Shown here one piece after another: positions 25,960 to 35,327 of a stretch of 64,000 nt of DNA (positions are counted from its first letter, which is position 1; the number at the start of each line of letters is the position of its first letter). The DNA lies in the NCBI GenBank assembly GCA_904846265.1, contig CAJHAA010000005.1, positions 62,001 through 126,000 of the forward strand, read 5' to 3'. Made by a program: the position numbers and the translations under genes. This stretch comes from Psychrobacter immobilis. GTDB lineage: Bacteria; Pseudomonadota; Gammaproteobacteria; Pseudomonadales; Moraxellaceae. Below the pieces are notes generated by a model, which was not told the origin of the DNA, ran no database searches, and worked only from the letters and a program-made list of their open reading frames with translations.

Positions 25960-27021
25960 CTAGCTATTATAAGCCACCACTGCCCATACAAATAAGCCAA
26001 CGTTGATGAGTATGATACATACCCATCTGACATTAACCTCCCAATTTCTACCTTCAAACGCTAGTTTGGCTTCATAAGTTATGGGCTGTATTGGATACGG
26101 GTTATCTTGACCGTCCCATGTGAGTAGCTTTTGCACGTCGGGATGCAAGATGGCGCGTTTGGTACATTGGTAATGATTAGCCTGAAATAGATTACCTAAG
26201 GCTATTATTGAGCCTATTATAAAGACCATGATTTGACCACCGCCAGAATGATCACTAGGCAGTATGCTGTTTTTACGATAGATAATATCAGCACAAGCAA
26301 ACAGTGATTTACTAGTGTCAGCTGGGTAAGCTTCGCAGAACTCAGGATTTATCGGTAAGTCATCGGCTTCATTTTCCATATAGGTACGGATAAATGCCCA
26401 TTGTACACGCGGGTTGACTCTATAATCTTCTAGCTTTAGATGATGGGTGATATCGCCTGTCTCAGGATCAGCGACATACAGATTAAGCGGTGTGTAGGCT
26501 CGATTATATGGGTCTTGATGTAAGTCTGGATGCACATCTTTATAGTCGACTATCTTAAGCGCATAAGGCTGTCTAAAATTCCATAATGGACGGTAATAAT
26601 AAGCTATTTTCTGTTCTTTTTTTAAAAAGTAGTACTGGGTACGAATGAAGCGCTTTCTGATGAGTTGATAGAGAAATAAAATTAGTGGCGTACCAAATAC
26701 AACAATCCATAAGAAGCTGAATACTATATCAAAAATACTAAATTCACCATCTATAAAGACAACCTCTCCAATATCTTGAAGAAAATAATTACCTAACCAA
26801 AATGAAGAAAAATAAACCCAGCCAACAGCAAAATAAAACACCCAGAAGTATGCGGGTAGGAAGGTTAAGTAATCAGGATTAACATCATGAATTTCTTTGT
26901 TAAGATGTTCAATCTCTTCAGTGCTCTTTAATAAGCTTTTGTCTATACTGGCGGTATAAGGACGGTCAATAGGATTGTGAAGCTTACTAAGGTGGGTAGC
27001 GAAATCATCGCGTAGTTGCAT
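25960..27021 (-). CDS. Divergent DUF6708-like membrane protein
   Basis: This 353-residue protein shares layout and scattered motifs with the three closer paralogs (HDVNPDYLTFLPAYFW, then membrane hairpin, FIRTYMENEADDLP, AYPADTSKSLFACADI, a C-terminal transmembrane segment) but is clearly more distant. It overlaps no neighbour and lies 30 nt before the next gene. It is probably the ancestral-type member of the array. Function is not known; an immunity role is inferred from position. Confidence 0.55.
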   Translation of the reverse strand: MQLRDDFATHLSKLHNPIDRPYTASIDKSLLKSTEEIEHLNKEIHDVNPDYLTFLPAYFWVFYFAVGWVYFSSFWLGNYFLQDIGEVVFIDGEFSIFDIVFSFLWIVVFGTPLILFLYQLIRKRFIRTQYYFLKKEQKIAYYYRPLWNFRQPYALKIVDYKDVHPDLHQDPYNRAYTPLNLYVADPETGDITHHLKLEDYRVNPRVQWAFIRTYMENEADDLPINPEFCEAYPADTSKSLFACADIIYRKNSILPSDHSGGGQIMVFIIGSIIALGNLFQANHYQCTKRAILHPDVQKLLTWDGQDNPYPIQPITYEAKLAFEGRNWEVNVRWVCIILINVGLFVWAVVAYNS

Positions 27022-27088
27022 GTTATTATCCCTAATTACTTTTATCTAAGCAATCACATACAGTAATAAAAAGGTAGCCAATGATTTA

Positions 27089-28291
27089 TTAAGACAACCA
27101 CCCCAAACCAATCACATACCAGAGTTTATCGACCATGCTCGGATAGTCACCATGTGGTCTTGCCGCGCCTATCATGTCTATAATAAATGCACCGATAAAC
27201 AGCATGATAATAGTAGCAATAATAATACCTACACTGTAAACAATGGTCTTCCAAATAGGCTGGTTATTCTGTTCAAGGTTGCCCTCTGGTAAATGTTTGT
27301 TTAAATCATAAGGGTCATTGGGATCAATCTGACATTCCGCTTCAATAGCTTTGCTAAACTGATGGCGGTAGCTGGTCAGCATTGAGATCACACGGCCAAC
27401 ATAACGCAGAGCTAATAAAGGTAGAATAACTATTGTCACTGGGTAAAACCTAAAAGTTCGTTCAGGGTACTCCATGTTTTCGTGAGAGTAATGTACTACG
27501 TTCAATATCAAACGCTTAAATGACATCAGCGGGGTTTCACGTTTCTTATGTATGGGATAGATGTAACGTATGGCCTCTTTGACTTCTTTTAGTTGCTGAT
27601 CGTCACCTTCCATATAACGACGGATAAACTCAAAATAACTGATTAAACTTTTATCAAAGACATTGTTTTGAAAGGCAAGTGCAAACATACCCGTAATGGT
27701 TTCGCCGTTTTTATCAAAGGTCACGGCTCTGATGTCTCTATCTTCATTGATATAGGCAATAAAAAAAGTTAAGTCATCCCAGTTATATACTTCTACTTTA
27801 CGATTGTATTGACGGACATAGACCTTACGGGTTTTACGATTAAAACGGATGGGATAATGCCATGTGGTAAATAGTTCGGTTGAGAGCACATTGATTAATG
27901 GAGCGAAGAATAGAATCATAGAAAAAGCGAGAATAAGACCAATACTAAGAAATACGATGTCAAAATCTATTGTGGATTTTACAATCAGATAGAGGATACC
28001 ATTACTCACAGATAGCCCCACAAACCCTAAACATAATCCCCATCCTACCGCATCACCACGTCGTCTTTCATTGCGCCCTGTAGTCTCAAGATAAGTCGAG
28101 TTAAACTGTACCACCGTTTGTTGAGGGTGCAATGGCACATCATAGTTTTTATATTTATCCAAAGGCACTGTCTCATGGATGCCTTTAACGTCTACAAGCT
28201 TCTGCCCTACCGCTTGATAACCTGGGGTCAAAAATGGCGGTTTCTTTGTCAGTCGAAACCGCCCTTCCATGTCTACAACGAATCCACTCAT
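27089..28291 (-). CDS. DUF6708-family membrane protein
   Basis: This 400-residue protein has the features I associate with DUF6708: an FNSTYLE segment, a pair of transmembrane helices (about 105-155), the sequence YPIRFNRKTRKVYV (about 170-184) with a following W and F, and C-terminal transmembrane helices. DUF6708 proteins commonly accompany T6SS effector genes and are suspected immunity or accessory proteins; no activity is established here. It follows the secreted 185-residue protein in the same minus-strand operon. Confidence 0.65.
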   Translation of the reverse strand: MSGFVVDMEGRFRLTKKPPFLTPGYQAVGQKLVDVKGIHETVPLDKYKNYDVPLHPQQTVVQFNSTYLETTGRNERRRGDAVGWGLCLGFVGLSVSNGILYLIVKSTIDFDIVFLSIGLILAFSMILFFAPLINVLSTELFTTWHYPIRFNRKTRKVYVRQYNRKVEVYNWDDLTFFIAYINEDRDIRAVTFDKNGETITGMFALAFQNNVFDKSLISYFEFIRRYMEGDDQQLKEVKEAIRYIYPIHKKRETPLMSFKRLILNVVHYSHENMEYPERTFRFYPVTIVILPLLALRYVGRVISMLTSYRHQFSKAIEAECQIDPNDPYDLNKHLPEGNLEQNNQPIWKTIVYSVGIIIATIIMLFIGAFIIDMIGAARPHGDYPSMVDKLWYVIGLGWLS

Positions 28292-28347
28292 TTTTAGTTG
28301 TCCTTAATGTCGTGGCAGTTTGAGCAGACTCTTATCAAGTACAAACC

Positions 28348-28905
28348 TCATTCCTGATCATTAATTGTGCTAAGCATCTTAAAAAGATTATGAGTGGCGT
28401 TAGCTTTTAAATTATTGTAATTCACAAGAACCAATTCATCCAAGTCCTCTGTCGTTGGCTCACTATCTACATTTATCAAACCTTGTATGCCAACATTAAC
28501 TGACACATCGCTATGCTCTGATACAAACTGTATAAGTTGCTGTCTAAGCTGTTCTTGACGCTCGTTTCTGGTGATAATAAGTAGCTCACCACCTGAAATT
28601 TCTAATATAAGCTCATCACCTTCAACTCTTAAATCGCCAAAGTATCGATCTGTCCCTCCTTCATACTCACTGATCGGAATGTCATCAGGATTGGTTGCAA
28701 AGTTTTCAAAATATAGCTTGTTCTGCTCTTCTTCAAGCGCTTCGAGATACTCTAATCTCAACTCTTCTGCGGTCTTGGACGTATTATCAGCATAAGAAGT
28801 GTCAGCTGCCATAGCAAGTTGCGACTGACTAACTCCTATCGTAAATAGTAGGGACACACACAGCCACATTTTAAATAAGGTCTTTGGAATTGAATGATTT
28901 ACCAT
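28348..28905 (-). CDS. Secreted protein of unknown function in the effector/immunity array
   Basis: A cleavable signal peptide (about residues 1-33, ending AMA-AD) is followed by an acidic, helical N-terminal stretch rich in Glu (EELRLEYLEALEEEQNKL) and a small mixed domain. It sits between an Imm71-like gene and a DUF6708 gene. A periplasmic immunity or adaptor role is possible but I recognise no family. Confidence 0.6.
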   Translation of the reverse strand: MVNHSIPKTLFKMWLCVSLLFTIGVSQSQLAMAADTSYADNTSKTAEELRLEYLEALEEEQNKLYFENFATNPDDIPISEYEGGTDRYFGDLRVEGDELILEISGGELLIITRNERQEQLRQQLIQFVSEHSDVSVNVGIQGLINVDSEPTTEDLDELVLVNYNNLKANATHNLFKMLSTINDQE

Positions 28906-28952
28906 ATGTAAAACTCATTTATTATAAGTTGATTGATAAAATATTGATTAAC

Positions 28953-29876
28953 TTAATCGTCTAACTGATTGGTCTCGTTGAAATACCAGATAGTTTGCCA
29001 TTCAAGTCGCTTCATCTTTGGCATGATGTCGCCTGCTTTGAAGTGTTTGACATCTTTACTTGATGGTGACCACCAGTAGCCTGTGAATGGACAAGGTTTA
29101 CCCGACTCACAACGTAAACGTTTTGGCTCGACATTATGGTTACCGCCGCCAGTATCCGCGATACGCTCAACCAACATCCAAGTGACTGGTGCATCACCAA
29201 CCGCTTGCATGGTTTCAGGATCATAACCGACGTAAGCTTCATTTGCTAACATGCCATCCAATAACACTTGAGCACTGGCATCTGCTCTACTAGGTACATA
29301 AATACCTGCGACAGGGACGACTTCATCTAACTCAACGCTATATTTTGGATTAAGACGATAAATAGGCCACGATTCGGGTGGGTTAAGTGGTCCTCGCGAT
29401 TCAGTAGTATAGCGTTCAATTAAACTACCAATTTTCCAGCCAAAATAACTGGTTATTTCTAAGTTAAAAGCGCGCGTGCTTGCCTCTCTCCGCCATTTTT
29501 CATAATCAAGTTGTTGCTGCTCAGGCATCCAATCGATATCATAATCCATACTGATAGCCCGAAAATCACTCTCAACATTACCGCCATATCTTATTGCCGC
29601 TAGATCCCCTTTTAACAGCTCTTGATAACCAACATTTAAGCTGTCTAGAGTATCACGCAGGTTTGGCAATACCCGTTCGCCCCAGACGATATCAGGCTGT
29701 CTATTGATAGGACGTGTACGGTAATCAAACGGTAAATCATTGACAAACAGCTCAAGCGCCTGCTCAGCAGCTTCTAACATAGTTGCAAAGGCATCGCGCA
29801 TCTCTTTAAAATAAGCGGGTGAGCTGTAGCGTTCTAATAAATAGATTTCTTGAGGTCTTATTATATAGTTTTCCAT
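28953..29876 (-). CDS. Imm71-like immunity protein
   Basis: The 307 residues from ATG 29876 (MENYIIRPQ) share the array N-terminal domain (LERYSSPAYFKEMRDAF, QPDIVWGERVLPNLRDTL). This is followed by the immunity-like core with GIYVPSRADAS, ADTGGGNH and PCPFTGYWWSPSS, ending at the TIWYFNE motif. No membrane segment is present, so it is probably cytoplasmic. It follows the toxin gene at 29884-31371 after 7 nt, which makes it the likely cognate immunity gene. A longer start at 29921 would overlap the toxin gene and is less likely. Confidence 0.68.
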   Translation of the reverse strand: MENYIIRPQEIYLLERYSSPAYFKEMRDAFATMLEAAEQALELFVNDLPFDYRTRPINRQPDIVWGERVLPNLRDTLDSLNVGYQELLKGDLAAIRYGGNVESDFRAISMDYDIDWMPEQQQLDYEKWRREASTRAFNLEITSYFGWKIGSLIERYTTESRGPLNPPESWPIYRLNPKYSVELDEVVPVAGIYVPSRADASAQVLLDGMLANEAYVGYDPETMQAVGDAPVTWMLVERIADTGGGNHNVEPKRLRCESGKPCPFTGYWWSPSSKDVKHFKAGDIMPKMKRLEWQTIWYFNETNQLDD

Positions 29877-29883
29877 TGTTTGC

Positions 29884-31371
29884 TCACTTATACCAGTTTT
29901 GTTTGAGGGTTGGCACGCCAACCATATCTGTATTTTCTAAACCCTTTAGATCACTACCATAGCCCCATCCTGTTTTTCTGCGTGGTTTTACTCTGCTTTT
30001 AATTAATTGTGCTGGATCAAGTACAATTTGTTTGCCACCACCCTCTAACACATACATAGCACCGCGTCCATTAGCCGTTTGGATTTGACCTTTACTATTT
30101 TCAAGTATTTGACTGGCGGCTTTACCTTCCCAAACTTTCATACCACCTTTAGGAACAATGTAATGGACGACTTCTCCATTACTATTCCAGCTTGCCCATA
30201 CTGCAAAACGTCTGCGCCAATCTTCTCGTTTTTTAAGTTTCAAATACTCCGAAGCTCGCATCCAACATATACTATTATCATTACTAGTAGGGTCAACAAC
30301 GCGATATAAACTCGTCCCCTGTTTTAGTTCTACTGCCTTCATATCATGAAATGTGTTAAACTTTTTCCATAATGGTCCTTTACCTTTATCAGAAATATTG
30401 GGATAACCTTTAGGTATTTTGGGACATTCTTCTACTTTAGGATATTTAATTCTTCTGGTCACATCTACCCATTTAGGCGAACTGATTTTTATAAGTTGCA
30501 CCTCACCATCAGTATGGACTTTTCTAAAATTCGCAACGTTTGTCAAGTTGGTTACTGCTTTATAGCCTCCTTCAGCATCTAAACGTATTGCTAGCCGCTC
30601 TAAAAAGTCTTGCACAGGCGCTAAAAATTCACCAAGACGTCTGTTAGCACGATTTCGTATGTCTACTACTACTTTAAGTATATCAGCTGCTTTTTTACCT
30701 ATACCTGAGCTGCCATACTTTTGTACAAATTCAACAGTCTCCTTTAGATAGCCAATATGCTCGTCAAATACTGTTAAAATCTGCGTCTTATTGACTTTAG
30801 CTTTTAAACTCCTTAGTTGCTTAGCTGACCACCTGTATACGTTCCCAGAGGCTTCTTTGCGTATTAGCTTTTTTACGGCAGGACGTCCTAAAAACTTATT
30901 AAGCTCTTTTATACCTTGCTCAATAGCTGGTTCAACTGCTTTATATATCAGGCTACCTGAAAATTTGCCAGCTTTAGATAAAGGTCTCATCATGAAGCGT
31001 CTAATAGGGGCAAGTAGTACTTTAAATATTCCTTTAAATAGCGATCCTAAAACTGGAAACAGACCGATCAAGGTCAAAATTAGACCCACCCATGCCCAAG
31101 GATTACTGTCATCTTCATTTATTTTTTTACAGTTAGCGCAGATATCTCGAACATCACAAATCTGGTCTACCAACGGAATCATAGAAACGACAGTACCAGT
31201 AACGACTTGAGCAGTAGATGGTTCCGTTGCAAAATCACCTTGTATGACTACCCAAAGCCAATCGGCAATATCATTTGCTGTTTCTTTACCCTTTTGCACA
31301 GCGCCATTAACAGGTACCATAAACCATGCAAGCGCATTTGAAAGTTCTTCTTTTTTCGGTAAAAAGCTCAT
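29884..31371 (-). CDS. T6SS-associated polymorphic toxin, 495 residues
   Basis: The N-terminal ~130 residues carry two hydrophobic segments flanking VSMIPLVDQICDVRDICANC, a module I recognise from T6SS/polymorphic toxins. A basic helical middle follows. The C-terminal ~160 residues (GTSLYRVVDP, ICWMRASEY, WASWNSNGEVVHYIVP, YVLEGGGKQIVLDP, GWGYGSD) look like a separate toxin domain. The LYRVV start is reminiscent of ADP-ribosyltransferase folds, but a clear ExE motif is missing, so activity is unassigned. It lies directly downstream of the truncated vgrG tip and upstream of an Imm71-like gene, the classic VgrG-effector-immunity order. Confidence 0.65.
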   Translation of the reverse strand: MSFLPKKEELSNALAWFMVPVNGAVQKGKETANDIADWLWVVIQGDFATEPSTAQVVTGTVVSMIPLVDQICDVRDICANCKKINEDDSNPWAWVGLILTLIGLFPVLGSLFKGIFKVLLAPIRRFMMRPLSKAGKFSGSLIYKAVEPAIEQGIKELNKFLGRPAVKKLIRKEASGNVYRWSAKQLRSLKAKVNKTQILTVFDEHIGYLKETVEFVQKYGSSGIGKKAADILKVVVDIRNRANRRLGEFLAPVQDFLERLAIRLDAEGGYKAVTNLTNVANFRKVHTDGEVQLIKISSPKWVDVTRRIKYPKVEECPKIPKGYPNISDKGKGPLWKKFNTFHDMKAVELKQGTSLYRVVDPTSNDNSICWMRASEYLKLKKREDWRRRFAVWASWNSNGEVVHYIVPKGGMKVWEGKAASQILENSKGQIQTANGRGAMYVLEGGGKQIVLDPAQLIKSRVKPRRKTGWGYGSDLKGLENTDMVGVPTLKQNWYK

Positions 31372-31385
31372 AGTTGCACCTTCTA

Positions 31386-33056
31386 TTATTTAATAAAGCT
31401 TTTAGCAGCTTCTAAAACTTTAAGAAATGAATCAGGAGTAGCGTCTTCAAAATCTTTTTCTTCATATTCAACACGGTTAGCCTGCTCAGGCACATTTTCA
31501 TGATGTGCTTCACCTTTTCTATCGAGTCTTCCTTTAATAACTTGTCCGCTATCAAAAAATATCTTGTAGCCAACATCAGGTATACCTTCACCATCAACTC
31601 CTAAAAGCTTAAGACCAATCCAATTTTTCATTTCTGCCGACGGCAAGAAGGGTAATTCAGTTTTAACTCCACCCCCACTGCCCCAATCCACCTTACTTGC
31701 CTTATAGCCCACCTGACTTGGCGTGATAAACGTCACATTACCACCCGATATCTCAATGCCACTACCTGCGGCTTTCAGCGTTAGCGTATCAGGCGCGATA
31801 ATCTCAATACTATCTCGGCTATGGAGTCGCAGTACTTGCTCGCTATCTAAACGCATCTCGTTCTGATGTGCTTGTATGGTCACATCGCCATGAGCAGCGG
31901 TATGGGTTTGGGCTTTATTACTGTAGTAATGGATATCGCCCGCTACTAGCTGATTCATTTGCGTTTGACTGTGATGATGAGTATTGTCTGTCGCGTGGCT
32001 ATGCGTGCTTTGGGTACTGGTATGCTGGCTGTGTTGTCCACTTAGCATCGCGAGATGACGCTGAGAGTCGATCAGTAGATTAGGTTGTTGCCATTGTCCT
32101 GACTCGCTTAAACTTGAGTCATTGGTATCTTCGCTAAATTGGGCAAAAGGTGTTTGCGCATCTTCTTTACTACTGCTTTGCTTGTTATTGCTGCTGCTTT
32201 CTAATCCCACGGGCTGATGGATGTCAGCTAGCTGAGCGTAAGCTTGTTGATGTTGGTCAGCAGTTTGCAGTTTGCTATGACTGTCATGACTCATGTGGCT
32301 ATTCGATGCACTGTTAATATTGTGGCTACTGATATGAATACCTGTACTGCCTTGCACATTGGCGGCGGCTTGGGTCTCGATGCTGATGCCTTTGCCCCGT
32401 GCTTGACCGCGAGTATGGTCGGTATGCTGGTATAGATGACCAATGGTTAGGCTAGACTGGAAGCTGCTGCTATAAACATTAATCTGTGGGCTGTCAGGAT
32501 GGGCGTCAAACATTAGCTGGTTATAGCCGTTGATAAGGCTGTCTTTGGTCGCCTCGCCTGTTCGACTGCTATCGATACTTTGAGTCTTGATACCGTCTAT
32601 GGGATAAGCATGGCTTTGGTTGATAAACCAAGCTGGACTGGTGGCATCAATGCTACCTGAGTCACTGACGATACTGTTGTGCTGAGCATCAGAATTGCCT
32701 TGGCCATTATGGGTGCTACCAATGATGATGGGATGAGTGATGTCGCCACCGATAAAGTCGATAAGCACGTGTTGCCCATGGCGTAGCGGATGGGTTTGTC
32801 CCATGTGATCAGCGACTAAGTGGCTGGCAATGGGTATCCAATGCGCGCTGTCGCCGCCTTCGCTTTGCCAGTGGTATCTAATATGGGCACGGTGGTTACG
32901 GTCATGAGTGATAGCGCTGCTGTCTGTGTCTATGATGCTGGCGCTCATAAGTCCTGTTAGACTCGGATGCGGTTGCCCAAGTGTAGCAAGCTGCTCTCCA
33001 TAAGGAATATGGTGATGGTGCGGAAATGGCAGGTAGCAGGCGCTGATGTGATGCAC
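31386..33056 (-). pseudogene. Truncated vgrG: tip/C-terminal cassette without the gp27-like base
   Basis: The frame corresponds to the VgrG at 35328-38231 from about residue 412 onward: gp5-like OB region, His/Ser-rich needle and DUF2345-type repeats. It then ends in a different ~90-residue extension (GVDGEGIPDVGYKIFFDSG...) of transthyretin-like appearance, a usual effector-docking domain. The first ~411 codons are missing. A GTG at 33054-33056 follows the preceding TAA by one base, so coupled translation is conceivable. The absence of the base domain makes assembly as a spike unlikely. It may be a silent cassette for recombination. Confidence 0.75.
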
Positions 33057-33059
33057 GTT
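31669..33059 (-). repeat. 1.39-kb direct repeat, copy A (in truncated vgrG)
   Basis: It is nearly identical to 35611-36998; copy A is 3 nt longer because of one extra codon in the Ser/Asn-rich linker. The two copies are in the same orientation, about 2.5 kb apart, with effector and immunity genes between them. Beyond both ends the sequences diverge completely. Confidence 0.85.
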
Positions 33060-33381
33060 ATTGTCGTTGATCTCCCAATATGGTTTGATAGCTATTTGAA
33101 ATCAACACTGATATAGCAGTTGCTGTATCTTGAGATAACTTATTGCCGCTTAATTGGCCAAACAACTTGCCGTATTTACTTTCGTTCTTTCCAATGAACT
33201 CTGATAGCACAGTGAACGAAGCTTGTATATCTCCTTTCAATGAGTCATAAAGTCTGTCAGTGTTGACGCTCTTTTGTTCTTGTTGTTTGATTAAAGAGAT
33301 TAGGTCAGGCTGCAAATTACATAGGGTATTAATAATCCAGTCACCCACCTGTATATCAGTATTGGTACTGTTATTACCCAT
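33058..33381 (-). CDS. Small protein of unknown function between effector and vgrG cassette
   Basis: This 107-residue protein is predicted soluble and helical (GDWIINTLCNLQPDLISLIKQQEQK). Its last codons run into the start of the vgrG repeat: the stop TAA at 33058-33060 lies at the repeat junction, so the native C-terminus may have been altered by recombination. It could be a second immunity or adaptor protein for the upstream effector. No family was recognised. Confidence 0.5.
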   Translation of the reverse strand: MGNNSTNTDIQVGDWIINTLCNLQPDLISLIKQQEQKSVNTDRLYDSLKGDIQASFTVLSEFIGKNESKYGKLFGQLSGNKLSQDTATAISVLISNSYQTILGDQRQ

Positions 33382-33414
33382 TCCACAAGCTCAATACTAT
33401 TCTATCGATACATC

Positions 33415-33870
33415 TCAAATAAAGAAGAAACTACTGAATAATAAAATAGTTATCAATAATTGAATAGTTAGAATAATGAGTAAAATCCTTTTCCTATCTA
33501 TAATTTCATTGACTAGCTCTATGTGTCTTATATCTGTTTTTCTATATTCTTTTTTTAAAATTTTTTTTCTCATCTGAATACCAGCGTAAGCTCCCAAATT
33601 ATAGAGAAGCAGAAAAGATATGCGCAGATAATCGTTCATTTTAAAAACTTTAGTAGTGCTACTTGTAAAGTTGTTGAAAAACTCCTTATCTTTAATAACT
33701 TCGTATTGTAAAGCTAGGCTTAGTAAAGGAGCTACTGCGAACATTAGATATACAACCGGTACTGCATAAATCTCACTATCTGATTTGCTATCAATAAAAA
33801 ATAACCAGTAAACAAATAGAAATGTGAAGAATACAAATGATAATAAGTGTAGGATTGATTTTTTTTTCAC
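33415..33870 (-). CDS. Four-helix membrane protein, probable immunity to the glycine-zipper effector
   Basis: This 151-residue protein has four hydrophobic segments (about 5-27, 35-58, 80-100, 128-150) and a basic cytoplasmic loop (RKKILKKEYRKTDIRH). It starts 3 nt after the stop of the effector gene. Small multi-spanning inner-membrane proteins are the usual immunity partners of pore-forming effectors, which fits the neighbour. The family was not recognised. Confidence 0.6.
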   Translation of the reverse strand: MKKKSILHLLSFVFFTFLFVYWLFFIDSKSDSEIYAVPVVYLMFAVAPLLSLALQYEVIKDKEFFNNFTSSTTKVFKMNDYLRISFLLLYNLGAYAGIQMRKKILKKEYRKTDIRHIELVNEIIDRKRILLIILTIQLLITILLFSSFFFI

Positions 33871-33873
33871 AAT

Positions 33874-35325
33874 TTAATTCCTAGTATTTTCATAAACAAT
33901 ATTACCTGCTATCTCTCCTAAACTGCCCCCAAGTAACCCACCCCCAAAACCCCCAATCACTGCACTGAGACCTACAATGACGACACCTCCTATACCTCCT
34001 GTTCCTACAGTAAAACCTACAATTATAGCGCCAACTACCGCACCTTGTGCAGCTCCATATTCAGCGCCTATTACAGATCCTGATAGCTTTAATGGCTCAA
34101 TGGCTACAGCTTTATGAAGTTTATCTGAGTTTTTAGATTTGTATGCGTCATGAATCTCTTTACTACCTTTAAATGCGTTGTATCCAACAACTAGATTACC
34201 ACCAAGTTTCAAAGTCTTTGTTACTTTTCCATTTTTCTCCATATTATTTACGTAAGCATCCAAGCCTCCATTAAATGATGTCGATCTTTTCATTTCGGAC
34301 TTGATCGACTTACTCAATTTATCAGTTCTTACCCCTTGATCCCATTTTAAAAACCGTAATGATAATTTATTGTTCAAAGCTTTATATATTTTTGCGTTGT
34401 CCGTTCTAAATTGAGAGAAATGTTTTGAATTACCAGATTTCGTACCTTGTGCTTCATTATAGTTACTCACTAGTGTTCCAAAATTCTTTAATGTATCTTT
34501 ATTAGTTTGACTTGAGAATGTTATTACAGCACTAGAACCATCTGCAAAATAGTCAAGAAGGGTTTTATCACTATCCTTATTATCATTTGTTATTTCAGTT
34601 GGCACAGGGTTTGAAGATACGCCAACAAAATCAGCATCAGATAAAGTACTTGTGGTCAAATCTGACAAATAAACAAAAAGCTCTGGATTAAAACCTTTCT
34701 CTCTCTTCATTTTTTCAATTTTATTTTTGGCATCTTTTGCATATTTTTTCATCTTTTGAAGTTCAGTATTACTGCTATGAGATGAGTTGGATAAAATCAC
34801 AACGTCACCAGGTTGTAAAGTAAGAACAGGCGTACCGATTAAATGTGGATTATTAGCTCGAAAGATGTTCTCTTCTAATTTGGTTGGTGTGTATTTATAA
34901 GCTCTTGTTAAAAAACTTTCAATAGATTCTTGTTTTTTAACTAAATACCAAGCAACTTCAGTATTATCTACACCTACTATTTTATTATTCTTCGGGTCTC
35001 TTTTGAGTGATGCTGGCGTTGTTTTGAGCTTATATCTACTAGCTCGCCCTTCCTTAGATAGTGGATTTGCCGTAATATCTTTTATAGGCTTACCTTTTAT
35101 ATCTTTGATGTAATATCTGACTTCTTCGACACCACGGTTAGAGAGATTATGTTTTTCAGATAGACCATTGTTACTGAACCTTCTATTTTTACCTAATGAA
35201 TGTGGCTTACTACTTGTGGGTTTTGCCGAAAGACTCTTATAAGTGACTGTAACATCATATCTAATTAAGCTAATATCGACCATGTCTGATACTTCTAATT
35301 TAAGTTTTGTATAATATTTAGCCAT
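33874..35325 (-). CDS. T6SS effector with LysM-like segment and glycine-zipper C-terminus
   Basis: This 483-residue protein starts 2 nt after the vgrG stop. The region around residues 125-180 (AWYLVKKQESIESFLTRAYKYT...NPHLIGTPVLTLQPGDVVIL) is LysM-like. The last ~80 residues form a glycine-rich hydrophobic stretch (GAEYGAAQGAVVGAIIVGFTVG, IGGFGGGLLGGSLGEIAG), typical of glycine zippers that insert into membranes. A pore-forming or membrane-disrupting activity is inferred, consistent with the adjacent four-helix membrane protein. There is no signal peptide, as expected for a VgrG-delivered cargo. Confidence 0.65.
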   Translation of the reverse strand: MAKYYTKLKLEVSDMVDISLIRYDVTVTYKSLSAKPTSSKPHSLGKNRRFSNNGLSEKHNLSNRGVEEVRYYIKDIKGKPIKDITANPLSKEGRASRYKLKTTPASLKRDPKNNKIVGVDNTEVAWYLVKKQESIESFLTRAYKYTPTKLEENIFRANNPHLIGTPVLTLQPGDVVILSNSSHSSNTELQKMKKYAKDAKNKIEKMKREKGFNPELFVYLSDLTTSTLSDADFVGVSSNPVPTEITNDNKDSDKTLLDYFADGSSAVITFSSQTNKDTLKNFGTLVSNYNEAQGTKSGNSKHFSQFRTDNAKIYKALNNKLSLRFLKWDQGVRTDKLSKSIKSEMKRSTSFNGGLDAYVNNMEKNGKVTKTLKLGGNLVVGYNAFKGSKEIHDAYKSKNSDKLHKAVAIEPLKLSGSVIGAEYGAAQGAVVGAIIVGFTVGTGGIGGVVIVGLSAVIGGFGGGLLGGSLGEIAGNIVYENTRN

Positions 35326-35327
35326 AT

